A DNA stretch of 64,000 nt from positions 1 through 64,000 of the forward strand of contig CANKYZ010000002.1 of assembly GCA_947488325.1 (NCBI GenBank), written 5' to 3'. The stretch is from an uncultured Erythrobacter sp. GTDB lineage: Bacteria > Pseudomonadota > Alphaproteobacteria > Sphingomonadales > Sphingomonadaceae. The position numbers and the translations under genes were made by a program. Shown piece by piece: positions 28,434-38,900 of the stretch (position 1 is its first letter; every line of letters starts with the position of its first letter). The notes beneath the pieces are model-generated. The model was given only the letters and a program-made list of their open reading frames with translations, was not told where the DNA came from and did no database searches.

Positions 28434-29393
28434 ATGCTTTCACGCCTATCCTTGCTTACCGATCCGATGATCGCGGTCCTATTGATCGCAACTATTTTGG
28501 GCATTCTTATCCCCGCTAGTGGCGAGGCGCGCGGGACGGCGCAGGTCGTTTCCAATGCAGCCATTTTCGTGCTGTTCTTGATCAATGGAATGAGAATCGC
28601 GCGCGCAGAGATCGCGCGAGGCTTCGCCAATTGGCGCTTTTTCGTGCTACTATTCCTTTGGGTGTTTGGTGTGATGCCTTTGATCGGGCTGGGCATGGCT
28701 GGCGTTGCTGGAACATTGCTGCCGCCAGTGGTTGCTTTGGGCTTCCTATATCTCGGGACGCTGCCATCAACAGTGCAATCAGCCACGTCCTACACCAGCC
28801 TTGCGGGCGGCAATGTTGCCTTGTCTGTTGTGGGTGCAGCTCTGATCAACATTGCAGGTGTGTTCGTTACTGCGCCTCTGTTCGCAGTTCTTGCGGGGAG
28901 CGATGTGGCTCAAATCAGCAGCGACACGATTGTGCGTATTGGTCTAATTCTGATCTTGCCCTTTGTAATCGGGCAAGCGCTGCAGGGTTGGACTATTCAT
29001 TGGCTCAAAGAGCGCAAGTCTCAGGTTGTGTGGCTTGATCGCATCGTGATCGGGATCGCAGTCTATGTCGCGTTTTCCGGAGCCGTTGAGCAAGGACTAA
29101 CCACAATGTTTGGCGCCGCCAGTTGGACGGCGCTGGTTGGCCTCGTGATCGTATATCTCTTCATGGGAACGGGGGGAGCATGGATCGGGGGCGGGGTATT
29201 GCGACTGCCGCGCGGTGAGCGAATTGCATTCCTGTTCGCTGGAGCACAAAAGAGTGTCGCTATCGGCGCACCGCTCGCGACGATCTTGTTTCCAGCTCAT
29301 ATTGCCGGGTTCGTCATTGCACCGCTCCTGCTCTACCACCTGCTGCAACTGATGATCGCAGCGCCGCTCGCCAACTTGCTTACTAGAGATTAG
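28434..29393 (+). CDS. Bile acid:sodium symporter family (SLC10A7/YfeH-like) transporter
   Basis: 319 residues with about ten membrane segments and conserved GTLPSTVQSATSYTSLAGGN and FLFAGAQKSVAIGAPLA, which mark the SBF-like subfamily typified by SLC10A7 and YfeH. The substrate is unknown. ATG 28434 is preferred to a TTG at 28416. It ends tail-to-tail with panB, the stops overlapping by four bases. Confidence 0.88.
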   Translation: MLSRLSLLTDPMIAVLLIATILGILIPASGEARGTAQVVSNAAIFVLFLINGMRIARAEIARGFANWRFFVLLFLWVFGVMPLIGLGMAGVAGTLLPPVVALGFLYLGTLPSTVQSATSYTSLAGGNVALSVVGAALINIAGVFVTAPLFAVLAGSDVAQISSDTIVRIGLILILPFVIGQALQGWTIHWLKERKSQVVWLDRIVIGIAVYVAFSGAVEQGLTTMFGAASWTALVGLVIVYLFMGTGGAWIGGGVLRLPRGERIAFLFAGAQKSVAIGAPLATILFPAHIAGFVIAPLLLYHLLQLMIAAPLANLLTRD

Positions 29394-30262
29394 CTCTTAG
29401 GTTGGTATGTCTGTTCTTCGCTTGGGAAGCTGCGCGCGCGCACTTCTTCTGCATAGGTAGCGACTGTCTTGTCGATCACTTCGGCAATATTTTCATAGCG
29501 CTTCACAAAGCGAGGCACACGTTCAAACATACCGAGCATGTCTTCGGTCACGAGTACCTGTCCGTCGCATTGAGCCGAGGCGCCGATGCCGATGACAGGA
29601 ATTTCAAGCGATTTGGTTAAGGCAATTGCGATAGGCTCGATCACGCCTTCAACCACGATCGAAAATGCGCCTGCCTGTTCCAGCGCTTGACCATCAGCGA
29701 TGATTTTGTCGTGTTCATGCTGACTACGGCCCCGCGCTGCATATCCGCCGAGAACGTTCACAGCCTGCGGTGTGAGGCCAACGTGCCCCATCACCGGGAT
29801 GCCGCGTTGGCTTAGGAATGCGACTGTTTCAGCCATCGCTTGACCGCCTTCGAGCTTCACAGCTGCGCATCCTGTCTTAGCCATGATCTGGCTTGCGGTT
29901 TCAAAGGCCAGTTCTTTTGAACCTTCATAGGAACCAAATGGCATATCGACGACGACGACGCTGTGATAGCTGCCGCGGACGACTGCGGCACCGTGCGCAA
30001 TCATCATCTCAGGCGTCACTGGCAGGGTGGAATCGAGACCATAAATCACCTGTCCGAGCGAATCTCCAACCAACAACATGTCACAATGCGTATCAAGCAA
30101 CTGGGCCTGACGAGCTGTGTAGGCCGTGAGCATGACCAATGGGTCTTTGGTTTGGCCATCCTTCTTGTGGTCGCGAATTCGCGGCACTGTTAGTCGTTTG
30201 CGCGGACGCGGGGTGGGATTGGCGCGGCTGGTGCTTGTATCGAGTTGGAATGTAGTTGACAT
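29390..30262 (-). CDS. panB: Ketopantoate hydroxymethyltransferase
   Basis: 290 residues from ATG 30262. Signature segments are PLVMLTAYTARQAQLLD, LLVGDSLGQVIYG, VVVDMPFGSYEG, AVKLEGG, GHVGLTPQAVNVLGGY and IGIGASAQCDGQVLVTEDMLG. It makes ketopantoate from 2-oxoisovalerate and methylene-tetrahydrofolate, the first committed step of pantothenate and coenzyme A synthesis. The frame is open another 67 codons upstream, but family similarity begins only near KRLTVPRIRDHKK, so the shorter start is used. No panC neighbour is present. Confidence 0.95.
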   Translation of the reverse strand: MSTTFQLDTSTSRANPTPRPRKRLTVPRIRDHKKDGQTKDPLVMLTAYTARQAQLLDTHCDMLLVGDSLGQVIYGLDSTLPVTPEMMIAHGAAVVRGSYHSVVVVDMPFGSYEGSKELAFETASQIMAKTGCAAVKLEGGQAMAETVAFLSQRGIPVMGHVGLTPQAVNVLGGYAARGRSQHEHDKIIADGQALEQAGAFSIVVEGVIEPIAIALTKSLEIPVIGIGASAQCDGQVLVTEDMLGMFERVPRFVKRYENIAEVIDKTVATYAEEVRARSFPSEEQTYQPKS

Positions 30263-30408
30263 AAGTGGAGCATTTAGCGGCCCGTTGATGAGAAGGCAAA
30301 GGAATGAGAGTGTAATGCCTCTTGGCGTGGGCGCAGATTCATTGCACATAGGCGGCGACAAGGGACAGCGCGCTGTATGACGCGCAGTATAAGGGTATAT
30401 TTTCAGAC

Positions 30409-31872
30409 ATGGTAGTATCCACTGGTTCGTCCGAACGCGAAGGTTGGTCCTCTCGCAGCGCATTTATTCTAGCTGCTGTTGGTTCAGCAGTTGGACTTGG
30501 AAATATGTGGCGCTTTCCGGCTGAGGCAGGTGAGAATGGAGGGGGCGCATTTGTGCTGTTCTACATTTTCTGTGTCTTGCTGATTGGTCTGCCGGTTCTG
30601 CTTTCCGAAGTTCTGATCGGCCGCCACGGTCAGGCCTCAGCCCCTGAGAGTGTGCGCCGGGTTGCGCGAGATTCGAAGGCTCCTGAAGGTTGGAGCGTGC
30701 TCGGCTCTATGGGGGTGTTTGCAGCTTTCCTGATCCTAAGCTTTTACTGCGTCGTTGGTGGATGGGTGGTTTACTATATCGGAGTGTTCCTGAGCGACCT
30801 GTTCCAGACCGGTCTTTCGGGTGGAGCATTTGCAGGCCGGCCTGCTGAGGAAATCGAAACGCTGCTTCCGGGGTTATTTGGCAATGGTTCGCTGATGGTT
30901 GGCCTCAATCTTGGATTTTTGGCGGTGACGATGTTTTTCGTTGCGCGGGGTATTTCCAGCGGGATCGAGTGCGTTGCGGTCTATTTGATGCCAATGTTTT
31001 TTGTGCTGTTTTTGGGTATCACGATTTATGGTGCCTTCACCGGCAATTTTGGTGATGCGGTCACGTATCTGTTTACCTTCGATTTTTCGAAACTGACCGG
31101 TGAAGTGATGCTAGCCGCTGTGGGGCAGGCGTTCTTCTCATTGTCGTTGGGTGTGGCGGGTATGATGACGTATGGCGCGTATGCCAGTCGTGAGACCAAT
31201 TTGGGAGAGACATCTGGCATTATTGCTGGCGCTGACACGGCGGTTGCGTTGATTGCAGGTCTTGCAATCTTCCCGATTGTGTTTGCCGCTGGCCTTTCCG
31301 CGAGCGCGGGGCCGGGACTGATGTTCCAGTCGCTTCCGATTGCGTTTCAGGCGATGCCATTTGGTTCGTTGATCGGACTGCTTTTTTTCACCATGGTGTT
31401 CTTTGCTGCATTGACGAGTTCGGTTTCCTTGCTTGAGGCGCCAACCGCTTATGTGTTTGAGAAATTCAAGCTGTCGCGTCCTGTTGCTACTGTGATTGTC
31501 GGTGTGGGCGCTGCGGTGCTTGGTATTCTGTCAGCGCTATCATTTAACGAGTTGGCGGATTTTCGCCCGCTGGCACTCATTCCGATTTTTTCTGAGGCGA
31601 ATTTCTTTGACGCACTGGATGGGGTGACAGCCAAGCTGTTCATGCCGATTGGTGCGATTCTGACTTGCATTTTTGTTGGTTGGGTCGCGGATGCCAAGCT
31701 GATCGATGATGAGAATGGGCTTGATGGTGTGTTGCATCAGGTTTGGCGGGCGCTTGTACGCTTTGTCTGCCCGATTGTGCTGACGTTGATACTTGCGGCG
31801 GGCTTGTTTCCAGAGTGGTTTGCGAAAGCGATGTCTGAATTGCAACAAGGTTTCGCAGTTGTCTTTGGTTAG
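30409..31872 (+). CDS. Sodium-dependent transporter, SNF/SLC6 family
   Basis: 487 residues, around twelve membrane segments. The N-terminal RSAFILAAVGSAVGLGNMWRFPAEAGENGGGAF is the unmistakable sodium and substrate site of neurotransmitter:sodium symporters (LeuT/TnaT type). It probably takes up an amino acid. It is divergent from panB and stands alone. Confidence 0.93.
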   Translation: MVVSTGSSEREGWSSRSAFILAAVGSAVGLGNMWRFPAEAGENGGGAFVLFYIFCVLLIGLPVLLSEVLIGRHGQASAPESVRRVARDSKAPEGWSVLGSMGVFAAFLILSFYCVVGGWVVYYIGVFLSDLFQTGLSGGAFAGRPAEEIETLLPGLFGNGSLMVGLNLGFLAVTMFFVARGISSGIECVAVYLMPMFFVLFLGITIYGAFTGNFGDAVTYLFTFDFSKLTGEVMLAAVGQAFFSLSLGVAGMMTYGAYASRETNLGETSGIIAGADTAVALIAGLAIFPIVFAAGLSASAGPGLMFQSLPIAFQAMPFGSLIGLLFFTMVFFAALTSSVSLLEAPTAYVFEKFKLSRPVATVIVGVGAAVLGILSALSFNELADFRPLALIPIFSEANFFDALDGVTAKLFMPIGAILTCIFVGWVADAKLIDDENGLDGVLHQVWRALVRFVCPIVLTLILAAGLFPEWFAKAMSELQQGFAVVFG

Positions 31873-31944
31873 TCACGATCTGTGAACTATGGGGAGGGCA
31901 GTTGGGCAGGTTGTCCTTTCCATTGCAATCATTCCTTGGCTGTG

Positions 31945-31959
31945 GAACATAGTGAGAAC
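31945..31959 (+). promoter_or_regulatory. LexA (SOS) box upstream of imuA
   Basis: GAACATAGTGAGAAC is GAAC-N7-GAAC, the reverse complement of the alphaproteobacterial LexA site GTTC-N7-GTTC. It lies 46 bp before the imuA start. A second perfect copy of the pattern precedes dnaE2. Confidence 0.85.
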
Positions 31960-32005
31960 AAATGAGACTCAGGTGAGTCTTTTATAGAGTTCCTCAAGGT
32001 TTCAA

Positions 32006-32902
32006 ATGCCGATTTCTGTTCTTCCCTCTGGTGCGAAAGCGCTCGATACATTTCCTGTTCCTTCTCGCCCTAAGGGTGGGAGTACTGGCCTTCGCCTGTC
32101 TGCATCAACGCTTTCGGGCGATGATATCACTGCGCTATCCAGCGCGCGTGAGGGACGTTGGCGTCCGGGATTGGCTGATCAACCGTTGCATAGCGAGATT
32201 TTCGCGGAGACAAGGGATGCGAGCGGGGCAGGGATGGCAATGGCGCTGGCGCGTGATGCTCTTGCAATGGCGACCCAAGGAACGGGTCAACGTGCTGGTC
32301 AGAATAAAGACCCGCTCGCGGAACAAGAGGACCGCCGACAGGTTCTGTGGGTTCAGGATAGGCGCGCAATCCAACGCAGTGGGCGTCCTTATGTCCATGG
32401 CCTTCCGCCGGAATTGCGCGACCGGTTGATCCATGTCGAAGCGGCATCGCCTGAAGATGCGCTGTTTGCGCTCGAAGAAGGGTTGCGTTGCCGCGACCTT
32501 GCCTGCGTAATCGGAGAGATTGTGGGCAATCCACGCGCACTCGATTTCACGGCCTCACGCAGGCTTAGCCTTACAGCAGAAAAGCACGGCGTCGCGCTGT
32601 GGCTGGTGCGGCTTGAGGCAGAGGCTGATCTGTCTTCTGCACGGATGCGATGGCGGGTTGAGGCAGCGCCTTCTGCTGCGTCGTTATGGAACGCGCCCGC
32701 GCCCGGTGTGCCTGCCTGGAAAGCTGAACTGTTCCGTGCGCGCAGCCACGCCCCGGGGAAATGGATTATGAGCAATGACAACGGACACCTCTCTGCCCAA
32801 AATTCCAATCAACGCGTTCGGCAAGCGGCCAACACGCAGGATACTGGCGATTTGGTGCGCCCGACTGTCGGTAGATCGCTGGCGATTATCGGGCGCGCCT
32901 GA
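32006..32902 (+). CDS. imuA: ImuA, RecA-like mutasome accessory protein
   Basis: 298 residues. The middle resembles the RecA-fold family of ImuA/SulA-like proteins (RQVLWVQDRRAIQRSGRPYVHGLP, VEAASPEDALFALEEGLRC, ACVIGEIVGNPRALDFTASRRL). No intact Walker A is present. With ImuB and DnaE2 it forms the damage-induced mutagenic polymerase assembly. It sits directly behind a LexA box and overlaps imuB by 128 bp. Confidence 0.88.
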   Translation: MPISVLPSGAKALDTFPVPSRPKGGSTGLRLSASTLSGDDITALSSAREGRWRPGLADQPLHSEIFAETRDASGAGMAMALARDALAMATQGTGQRAGQNKDPLAEQEDRRQVLWVQDRRAIQRSGRPYVHGLPPELRDRLIHVEAASPEDALFALEEGLRCRDLACVIGEIVGNPRALDFTASRRLSLTAEKHGVALWLVRLEAEADLSSARMRWRVEAAPSAASLWNAPAPGVPAWKAELFRARSHAPGKWIMSNDNGHLSAQNSNQRVRQAANTQDTGDLVRPTVGRSLAIIGRA

Positions 32903-34451
32903 AACAGGGGAACTAAAACCTGGGGAGGGCGCGGATTCCGAACCGACTGCCCTCATTATCGAAACCGCTCATGGCCCCCGCATTGATGCGGTCAACGATG
33001 CAGGGTTCGAGGTGGGTGCCCGGACAGGCATGATGCTTGCCGATGCGCGCACGCTATGTCCGCAAATTCGCACCGTCCCGGCAGATCCAGCCGGTGACAT
33101 TGCCTTACTCGAAAAACTTGCGGTGTGGGTGCAACGCTGGGGGCCGTGGAGTGCACTCGATCCGCCCGATGGCTTGCTAGTAGACATCACCGCTGCGGCT
33201 CATTTGTTCGGTGGAGAACCGAGATTGCTGAGCGATGTTGATGCGGCGTTTGTAAAGCGCGGACTGGCGGTTCGTGCAGCCATTGCGCCAACTGCGGGTG
33301 CGGCATGGGCGCTCTCTCACTTTAGTGCTCATTTGGCTCCCCGCTCTGCCCCTGTAAGATCGATCCTTGGCTCTGATGAGGACGCTGTGGGCCGTCTCGC
33401 TGACTTGCCCGTGGCGGCGCTTCGCCTCGACAATGATGTGCTCACCGTTTTGCGCCGCTTGGGGCTTAAGCGATTGGGTGATCTTGCAGACATCGCAACT
33501 GGCGCTGTCGACCGTTCTGAAGCTGCAGCGAGAGATGCACTTCATCGCCGGTTCCGCAACCGCAAATCCCCCTCGGCCAATCCGCTTATTCGGCTCGACC
33601 AGATTTTGGGGCGTGTGCCAGAACCGCTACTTCCGGTGGTTCCAAAGCAAATGCCGCTGGTTCAGCGCCGCCTGGCTGAGCCGCTGCGCCATCGTTCGCT
33701 ACTTGATCGGGTGGTGGATGATCTAGCTCAAGACATGGCGCGTGAACTTGAAGGACGGGGAGAGGGCGCAAGGCGGCTAGAACTGGGGATGTGGCGGGTC
33801 GATGGAGAAGTGATCGTGCGGCGGCTCGAACTGGCCGCTGCGATCCGTGAAGCAGCGCATATCACCCGGCTATTGGCGGATAAACTTGAAGATATTGATG
33901 CAGGTTTTGGGATTGAGACAGTGCGGTTGCGCACAAGCTGGGCCGAATCGCTCAATGCGGTGCAGAGTGATGTCGAACATGCAGCGGAGCGCCATGGCAC
34001 CTCGCTTGCCGCCTGTATTGACCGGCTGACAGTGCGGCTTGGCCCGCATGCTGTGCGCCGCCCGGTTTCCCATGCCAGCCACTTGCCTGAACGCGCGCAG
34101 CGTTGGCGAATGCCGCTTGATCCTAATCCGCCATTGGAGGCAGTGGCAGGTTTCCGCGCCAGGCCGTTAAAAATCCTCGATAAATCAGAAAGGATTGCAG
34201 TACTTTATGCTTCACCCGATGGTTATCCGCAGCGTTTCCGTTGGCGGGGGAATGTGCATGACGTTGCCCGGGTAGAAGGGCCTGAGCGCATTGCGCCGGA
34301 ATGGTGGCGGGAAAAATCTAATGTGCGTCTGCGCGATTATTACCGGATCGAGGATGATGAGGGACGGCGGTATTGGATCTATCGCCACGGCATTTCCGGA
34401 GATGGTCGAGGGGGAAGACCTGATTGGTTTTTGCAGGGCCTGTCTGTTTGA
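32775..34451 (+). CDS. imuB: ImuB, inactive Y-family polymerase-like mutasome protein
   Basis: 558 residues. The fold of a Y-family polymerase is visible (LAIWCARLSVDRWRLS, TGMMLADARTLCPQIRTVPADP, DGLLVDITAAAHLFGGEPRLL). The N-terminal acidic metal ligand is replaced, as in ImuB, which recruits the clamp and DnaE2 and does not itself copy DNA. The tail has LASPDGYPQRFRWRG-like and RDYYRIEDDEGRRYWIYR segments usual for ImuB. It starts inside imuA in another frame, so the pair is coupled. Confidence 0.92.
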   Translation: MTTDTSLPKIPINAFGKRPTRRILAIWCARLSVDRWRLSGAPETGELKPGEGADSEPTALIIETAHGPRIDAVNDAGFEVGARTGMMLADARTLCPQIRTVPADPAGDIALLEKLAVWVQRWGPWSALDPPDGLLVDITAAAHLFGGEPRLLSDVDAAFVKRGLAVRAAIAPTAGAAWALSHFSAHLAPRSAPVRSILGSDEDAVGRLADLPVAALRLDNDVLTVLRRLGLKRLGDLADIATGAVDRSEAAARDALHRRFRNRKSPSANPLIRLDQILGRVPEPLLPVVPKQMPLVQRRLAEPLRHRSLLDRVVDDLAQDMARELEGRGEGARRLELGMWRVDGEVIVRRLELAAAIREAAHITRLLADKLEDIDAGFGIETVRLRTSWAESLNAVQSDVEHAAERHGTSLAACIDRLTVRLGPHAVRRPVSHASHLPERAQRWRMPLDPNPPLEAVAGFRARPLKILDKSERIAVLYASPDGYPQRFRWRGNVHDVARVEGPERIAPEWWREKSNVRLRDYYRIEDDEGRRYWIYRHGISGDGRGGRPDWFLQGLSV

Positions 34452-34516
34452 AATGGTTAACTCTCATTTACTGGCCCGGTTAAGCTTCGTTTACTAATTT
34501 GTGCGAAACAACTTGT

Positions 34517-34852
34517 ATGAATATGTATACGGTTAATCGCGCAGCCAAACGCCGGCCTCTTAGCCTGATGGTGAAGAGCCGTGTGCAGTCGCGTGTGGTT
34601 TATGTCGACATGATCGATATATCGGAGCGTGGCTGCAAGATTAAGGCAAGCAGCGGCTTTGCCAGTGTCGGTGACCGAGTGACCATGAGGGTTGGTGGAA
34701 TCAACGCTCCCCTAGGCATTATCGCTTGGGTGGACGATCGTTTTGCCGGCGTCGTATTCGAAGGGGAAATGCACGAGGCTGTGCTTGATTATCTGTGCGA
34801 AAACAACGGTGCTGGCCTAAGCCCCGAAAAACGGCGATTCAATCGCCTTTAA
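34517..34852 (+). CDS. PilZ-domain protein
   Basis: 111 residues beginning MNMYTVNRAAKRRPLSLMVKSR. It is a lone PilZ-type barrel: VDMIDISERGCKIKASSGFASVGDRVTMRVGG then WVDDRFAGVVFEGEM. The RxxxR and D/NxSxxG motifs that bind cyclic di-GMP are only partly present (AAKRRP, DISERGCK), so binding is uncertain. A TTG start 18 bases earlier is possible. A symmetric terminator follows. Confidence 0.8.
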   Translation: MNMYTVNRAAKRRPLSLMVKSRVQSRVVYVDMIDISERGCKIKASSGFASVGDRVTMRVGGINAPLGIIAWVDDRFAGVVFEGEMHEAVLDYLCENNGAGLSPEKRRFNRL

Positions 34853-34882
34853 CCGACAGCAATCCAGCGCCTACATCAATTC

Positions 34883-34921
34883 AAAAAAGGGGGCAGAGCC
34901 GAGCGCTCCAACCCCTTTTTT
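34883..34921. terminator. Bidirectional intrinsic terminator
   Basis: AAAAAAGGGGG, a GAGC/GCTC-containing middle, then CCCCTTTTTTT. The A-run and T-run on either side of a GC stem make it work on both strands. It ends the PilZ gene from the left and the carbonic anhydrase gene from the right. Confidence 0.85.
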
Positions 34922-34932
34922 ATGTCAGGTTA

Positions 34933-35661
34933 TCAATCCGATGGAGCAACCAGTAGGCGATTGTTGAGTGGCTGGATCGAACGAGCGCTCATTTCAAGAG
35001 CCGTCTCCATCGCAGCGATCTGCTCTGGGCTTGCTTCCAACGCCTTCTCGACCACATGCCAGTTCACATTCTCGCTACAAGGCGGTGTGGTGAGTGAACC
35101 CATGTAACGATAAACGTCGAGCTCAGCAGGCACCATTGTGCCCATATCGATTGAAATGTCTGATCCGTTTCCGTTCGGCAATGCATCGATGATGGTTTGT
35201 AAGCCTTCATTGGCTTCACCTTCTTCAAACATCACGCCCAACACACCAAGTGTACCGTCACGCGTCGCATGCACAAAATGCGCAGTCAGCGGGAAGCGTT
35301 CGCCGCTGATAGCGTGCTCAGATGGAGTGTGGAAGTGAACCTGAAGCAGGTTGAACAGGCGATCACCAGAAACCATGCCTTGACCAGAGCCTGCATCAAT
35401 CTGGACCTTGTGTTTGCCGATTTTTAGCTTGCCTTCGGTCATGCCGTAATCGGCTGCAATGGTTATAGAACCAAGGGCAGTTGCTTCGGCAAGGTCGATT
35501 GGGGATTGCATCATACCTGCATCGCATGCTGAAAAATCAGGGCTGGCTTCTGACCAGTTTTCAGGTGCGCTGCCATCTGTGTATTCCCAATCCTGCGCGG
35601 CGGCGGATACGGTGGCAAGTGCGAGGGCTGCGGTTGCTGTGACGGGTATAAGGTATTTCAT
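34933..35661 (-). CDS. Periplasmic alpha-type carbonic anhydrase
   Basis: 242 residues with a signal peptide (MKYLIPVTATAALALATVSAAA). Family marks are WSEASPDFSACDAGMMQSPIDL, then QVHFHTPSEH with two zinc histidines and LTAHFVHA with the third. It interconverts carbon dioxide and bicarbonate in the periplasm. The ATG at 35661 is chosen for GGGAGCG six bases before it; the longer open frame upstream has no signal. It separates imuB from dnaE2 and is divergent from dnaE2. Confidence 0.92.
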   Translation of the reverse strand: MKYLIPVTATAALALATVSAAAQDWEYTDGSAPENWSEASPDFSACDAGMMQSPIDLAEATALGSITIAADYGMTEGKLKIGKHKVQIDAGSGQGMVSGDRLFNLLQVHFHTPSEHAISGERFPLTAHFVHATRDGTLGVLGVMFEEGEANEGLQTIIDALPNGNGSDISIDMGTMVPAELDVYRYMGSLTTPPCSENVNWHVVEKALEASPEQIAAMETALEMSARSIQPLNNRLLVAPSD

Positions 35662-35848
35662 TTTCGCTCCCTTATGAGGAGCGTATACGCACCCCATTTC
35701 GAAAAACTGCGGCGTATCGCCGCGATCACGTCCGACATCACGAGCGGAATTGCTCGCCAGAGGGGCCCGGTCCGTGAACTTATTATGACCTATTTGTGTA
35801 AGGACTTCCAACCTAAAAACATCATTTTCACTGGTGATTTTATGAATG

Positions 35849-35863
35849 GAACATATAAAGAAC
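35849..35863 (+). promoter_or_regulatory. LexA (SOS) box upstream of dnaE2
   Basis: GAACATATAAAGAAC, again GAAC-N7-GAAC, 108 bp before the chosen dnaE2 start. The region 35662-35970 holds the divergent promoters of the carbonic anhydrase and dnaE2 and no gene I can support. Confidence 0.85.
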
Positions 35864-35970
35864 AAAAAGGTGTTCTATGATCCACAAAATTATCCAGCAG
35901 AGACCTAAAGCTCTTGTTGAGAGGACATGTGCACAGCCATTGGAGCTGCCAAGAAGAATGGGCGTGTGAC

Positions 35971-38900
35971 ATGCCTGAAAGTTCACTCACCCCCGATAAA
36001 CGTAGGCTAGAACTTGACCCAGACCTGATTGAAACGCCGCCGCGCGCGCCCTTTGTTGAACTTGGCCTTGTCAGTTGTTTCAGCTTTTTGCGCGGGGCGT
36101 CGGATGCGGTCGATCTGGTGATGACTGCACGCACGCAAGGCTATGATGCAATCGGGATTGCGGATGCGAACAGTTTTGCCGGTGTGGTTCGCATCCACAC
36201 GGAGGCGACGACGTTGAAGCTGCGTTCGGTGATCGGTTGCCGGATAGAGACGGTCGAAGGGCTCTCTTTCCTTACCTATCCAATGGACCGTGCTGCCTAT
36301 GGCCGATTGTGCCGCCTGATCAGCGCGGGGCGTATGCAGACGCTGGACGGGGAGTGGCAGGAAAAAGGCATCTGCGAAATCGACCTGCCAATGTTGGCGG
36401 ATCATGCTGAGGGCGTACAGCTAATCCTGATCCCGCCGGAAGAGTTGAAAACGCAATTCACCATTCCTGCTTGGGCGAATAATGTGGTCGCTCTGGATGG
36501 CAGCGATCTTGGCGGAGAAGTGTCGGGGGCACTGCCTGATCTGCTCCTGCATCTCACGCGCGCGCTGCCCACACTCCGCCACCTTGCGGCCAGCCACCTG
36601 TATCGCGGCGATGATATCGCTCGGATTGATCGGTTGGATAGCCTTGCTCGTGCCAATGGCCTCACCTTGCTGGCCACCAATGATGTGCATTACCACACGC
36701 CAGAGCGCCGTCCGTTGCAAGATGTGATGACCGCAATCGCGAACAAAACCACGATCGCCAATGCCGGGCACTTGCTCCACGCCAATGCTGAACGGCATCT
36801 CAAAAGCCCGCTGGAAATGTGCCGCTTGTTTGATCGTTGGCCCCATGCAATCCGGGCGGCGCGAGACGTGGCTGATGCGTGTAACTTCACCCTTGATGAA
36901 TTGCGTTACGAATACCCAGAAGAAATCTATCCCGATGGGATGTCTCCGAAGGAACATCTGGAAATAGAGACATGGCGCGGGGCAGAGCAGCGTTACCCAT
37001 TGGGCGTGCCGGATAGTGTCCACGATACGCTTGAACGAGAGCTGGCGCTGATCGCCAAACTCGACCTGGCGCAGTATTTCCTCACGATTAAAGACATTGT
37101 TGATTTTGCGCGCAGTGTGGAACCGCCGATCCTGTGTCAGGGCAGGGGCAGCGCAGCCAATTCCGCCGTTTGCTATTGCTTGGAAATCACCAGTGTTGAT
37201 CCGGCTAAGCATCAGCTTTTGTTCGACCGATTCATCTCTGCAGAACGCAAAGAGCCGCCTGATATCGACGTCGATTTTGAGCATGAACGGCGCGAAGAAG
37301 TGATCCAATATATCTATAAGAAATATGGCCGCCACCGTGCCGGACTTACGGCGACAGTTATCCATTACCGCCCGCGCATGGCGATCCGCGAAGTGGGTAA
37401 AGCGATGGGGCTGTCAGAGGATGTCACCAGCTCGCTTGCGCGCACCGTATGGGGCGGGATGGGGCGTGAAATTGGAAAGGCGCATGTTGAGGAGATCGGT
37501 ATGGACCTTTCCGATCCGCATCTGCGGCGGGTGTTGAAACTCACGGAACAAATGATCGGAATGCCGCGCCATCTTAGCCAACATGTCGGCGGGTTTATCC
37601 TAACCGAGGGCGCGCTGATCGAGACGGTGCCGATCGGCAATGGCGCAATGCCTGATCGTAGTTTCATTGAATGGGACAAGGACGATATCGAGGCGCTCGG
37701 TATTTTAAAGGTAGATGTGCTGGCACTCGGCATGTTGACCTGCATCAAAAAATGCCTCGACCTGCTCGCGGTACATCATGATCGCACACTAACGTTGGCG
37801 ACTGTCCCGCGTGAAGATCCAGAGACCTATGCGATGCTGTGCAGAGGGGATTCGCTGGGTGTGTTTCAGGTGGAAAGCCGTGCGCAGATGAACATGCTGC
37901 CACGCCTGCGTCCGCGCGAATTCTATGATCTCGTTATTCAGGTCGCGATTGTCCGACCTGGCCCCATTCAGGGTGATATGGTTCACCCTTATCTCAAACG
38001 TCGCAGGGGTGCAGAACCTGTCAGAATTCCGGCGCCATCCCCGCAGCATGGACCGCCGGATGAATTATCGAGCATTCTTGAGCGCACTTTGGGTGTCCCA
38101 ATTTTTCAGGAACAGGCGATGAAAATCGCGCTCGATGCAGCGAAGTTTTCTTCATTGGAAGCCAATCGATTGCGCAAAGCAATGGCGACATTCCGTTCGC
38201 GCGGTATGGTGCATGAGCTGGAAGATATGATGGTCGAACGCATGGTGGATCGGGGTTATGACACAGATTTTGCGCAACGCTGTTTCAACCAGATTAAGGG
38301 TTTTGGCGAATATGGTTTTCCCGAAAGCCATGCCGCGAGCTTTGCGCATCTAGTTTATGTTTCGAGCTGGCTGAAATGCCATTTTCCTGCGGCATTTGCG
38401 GCGGGGTTGCTCAACTCTCAACCGATGGGCTTTTATGCGCCTGCGCAGATTGTGCGCGATGCGCGTGAGCATGGGGTTGAGGTGCTGCCAGCGGATGTGA
38501 ATCGGAGCGATTGGGATTGCACACTTGAAGAGCTTGGCGAGGTGGCGGGTTCTCGAACGGGCCGTTTCGACCGCCAGATTGCCTTGCGACTGGGTCTGCG
38601 GCAGGTCGATGGCATGCATGAACATGTCGCCGCGCAATTGATCGCAGAGCGGGCGGAGAATGGCCTCTACCAAGATGTCACCGAGTTGAGGGGGCGTGCG
38701 GGCCTCTCTCCTGCTCATATCGAACGGCTTGCCAGTGCAGATTGCTTCACCTCGATCGAACTGACGCGCAGGCAGGCGTTATGGGATGCGCGCAGCCTGA
38801 TCGCTGGACCTAACCTGCCGCTGTTTCGTGCAGCAGCAGAGCGCGATGAGGGGGCGGAGCGGACAAAAATAAAATTGCCCGTCATGCCGCTGTCCGAAGA

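Noticed and set aside
36421..37365. 314-codon frame on the minus strand
   Set aside because: Entirely inside dnaE2 on the opposite strand; it is the mirror of a GC-biased coding frame.
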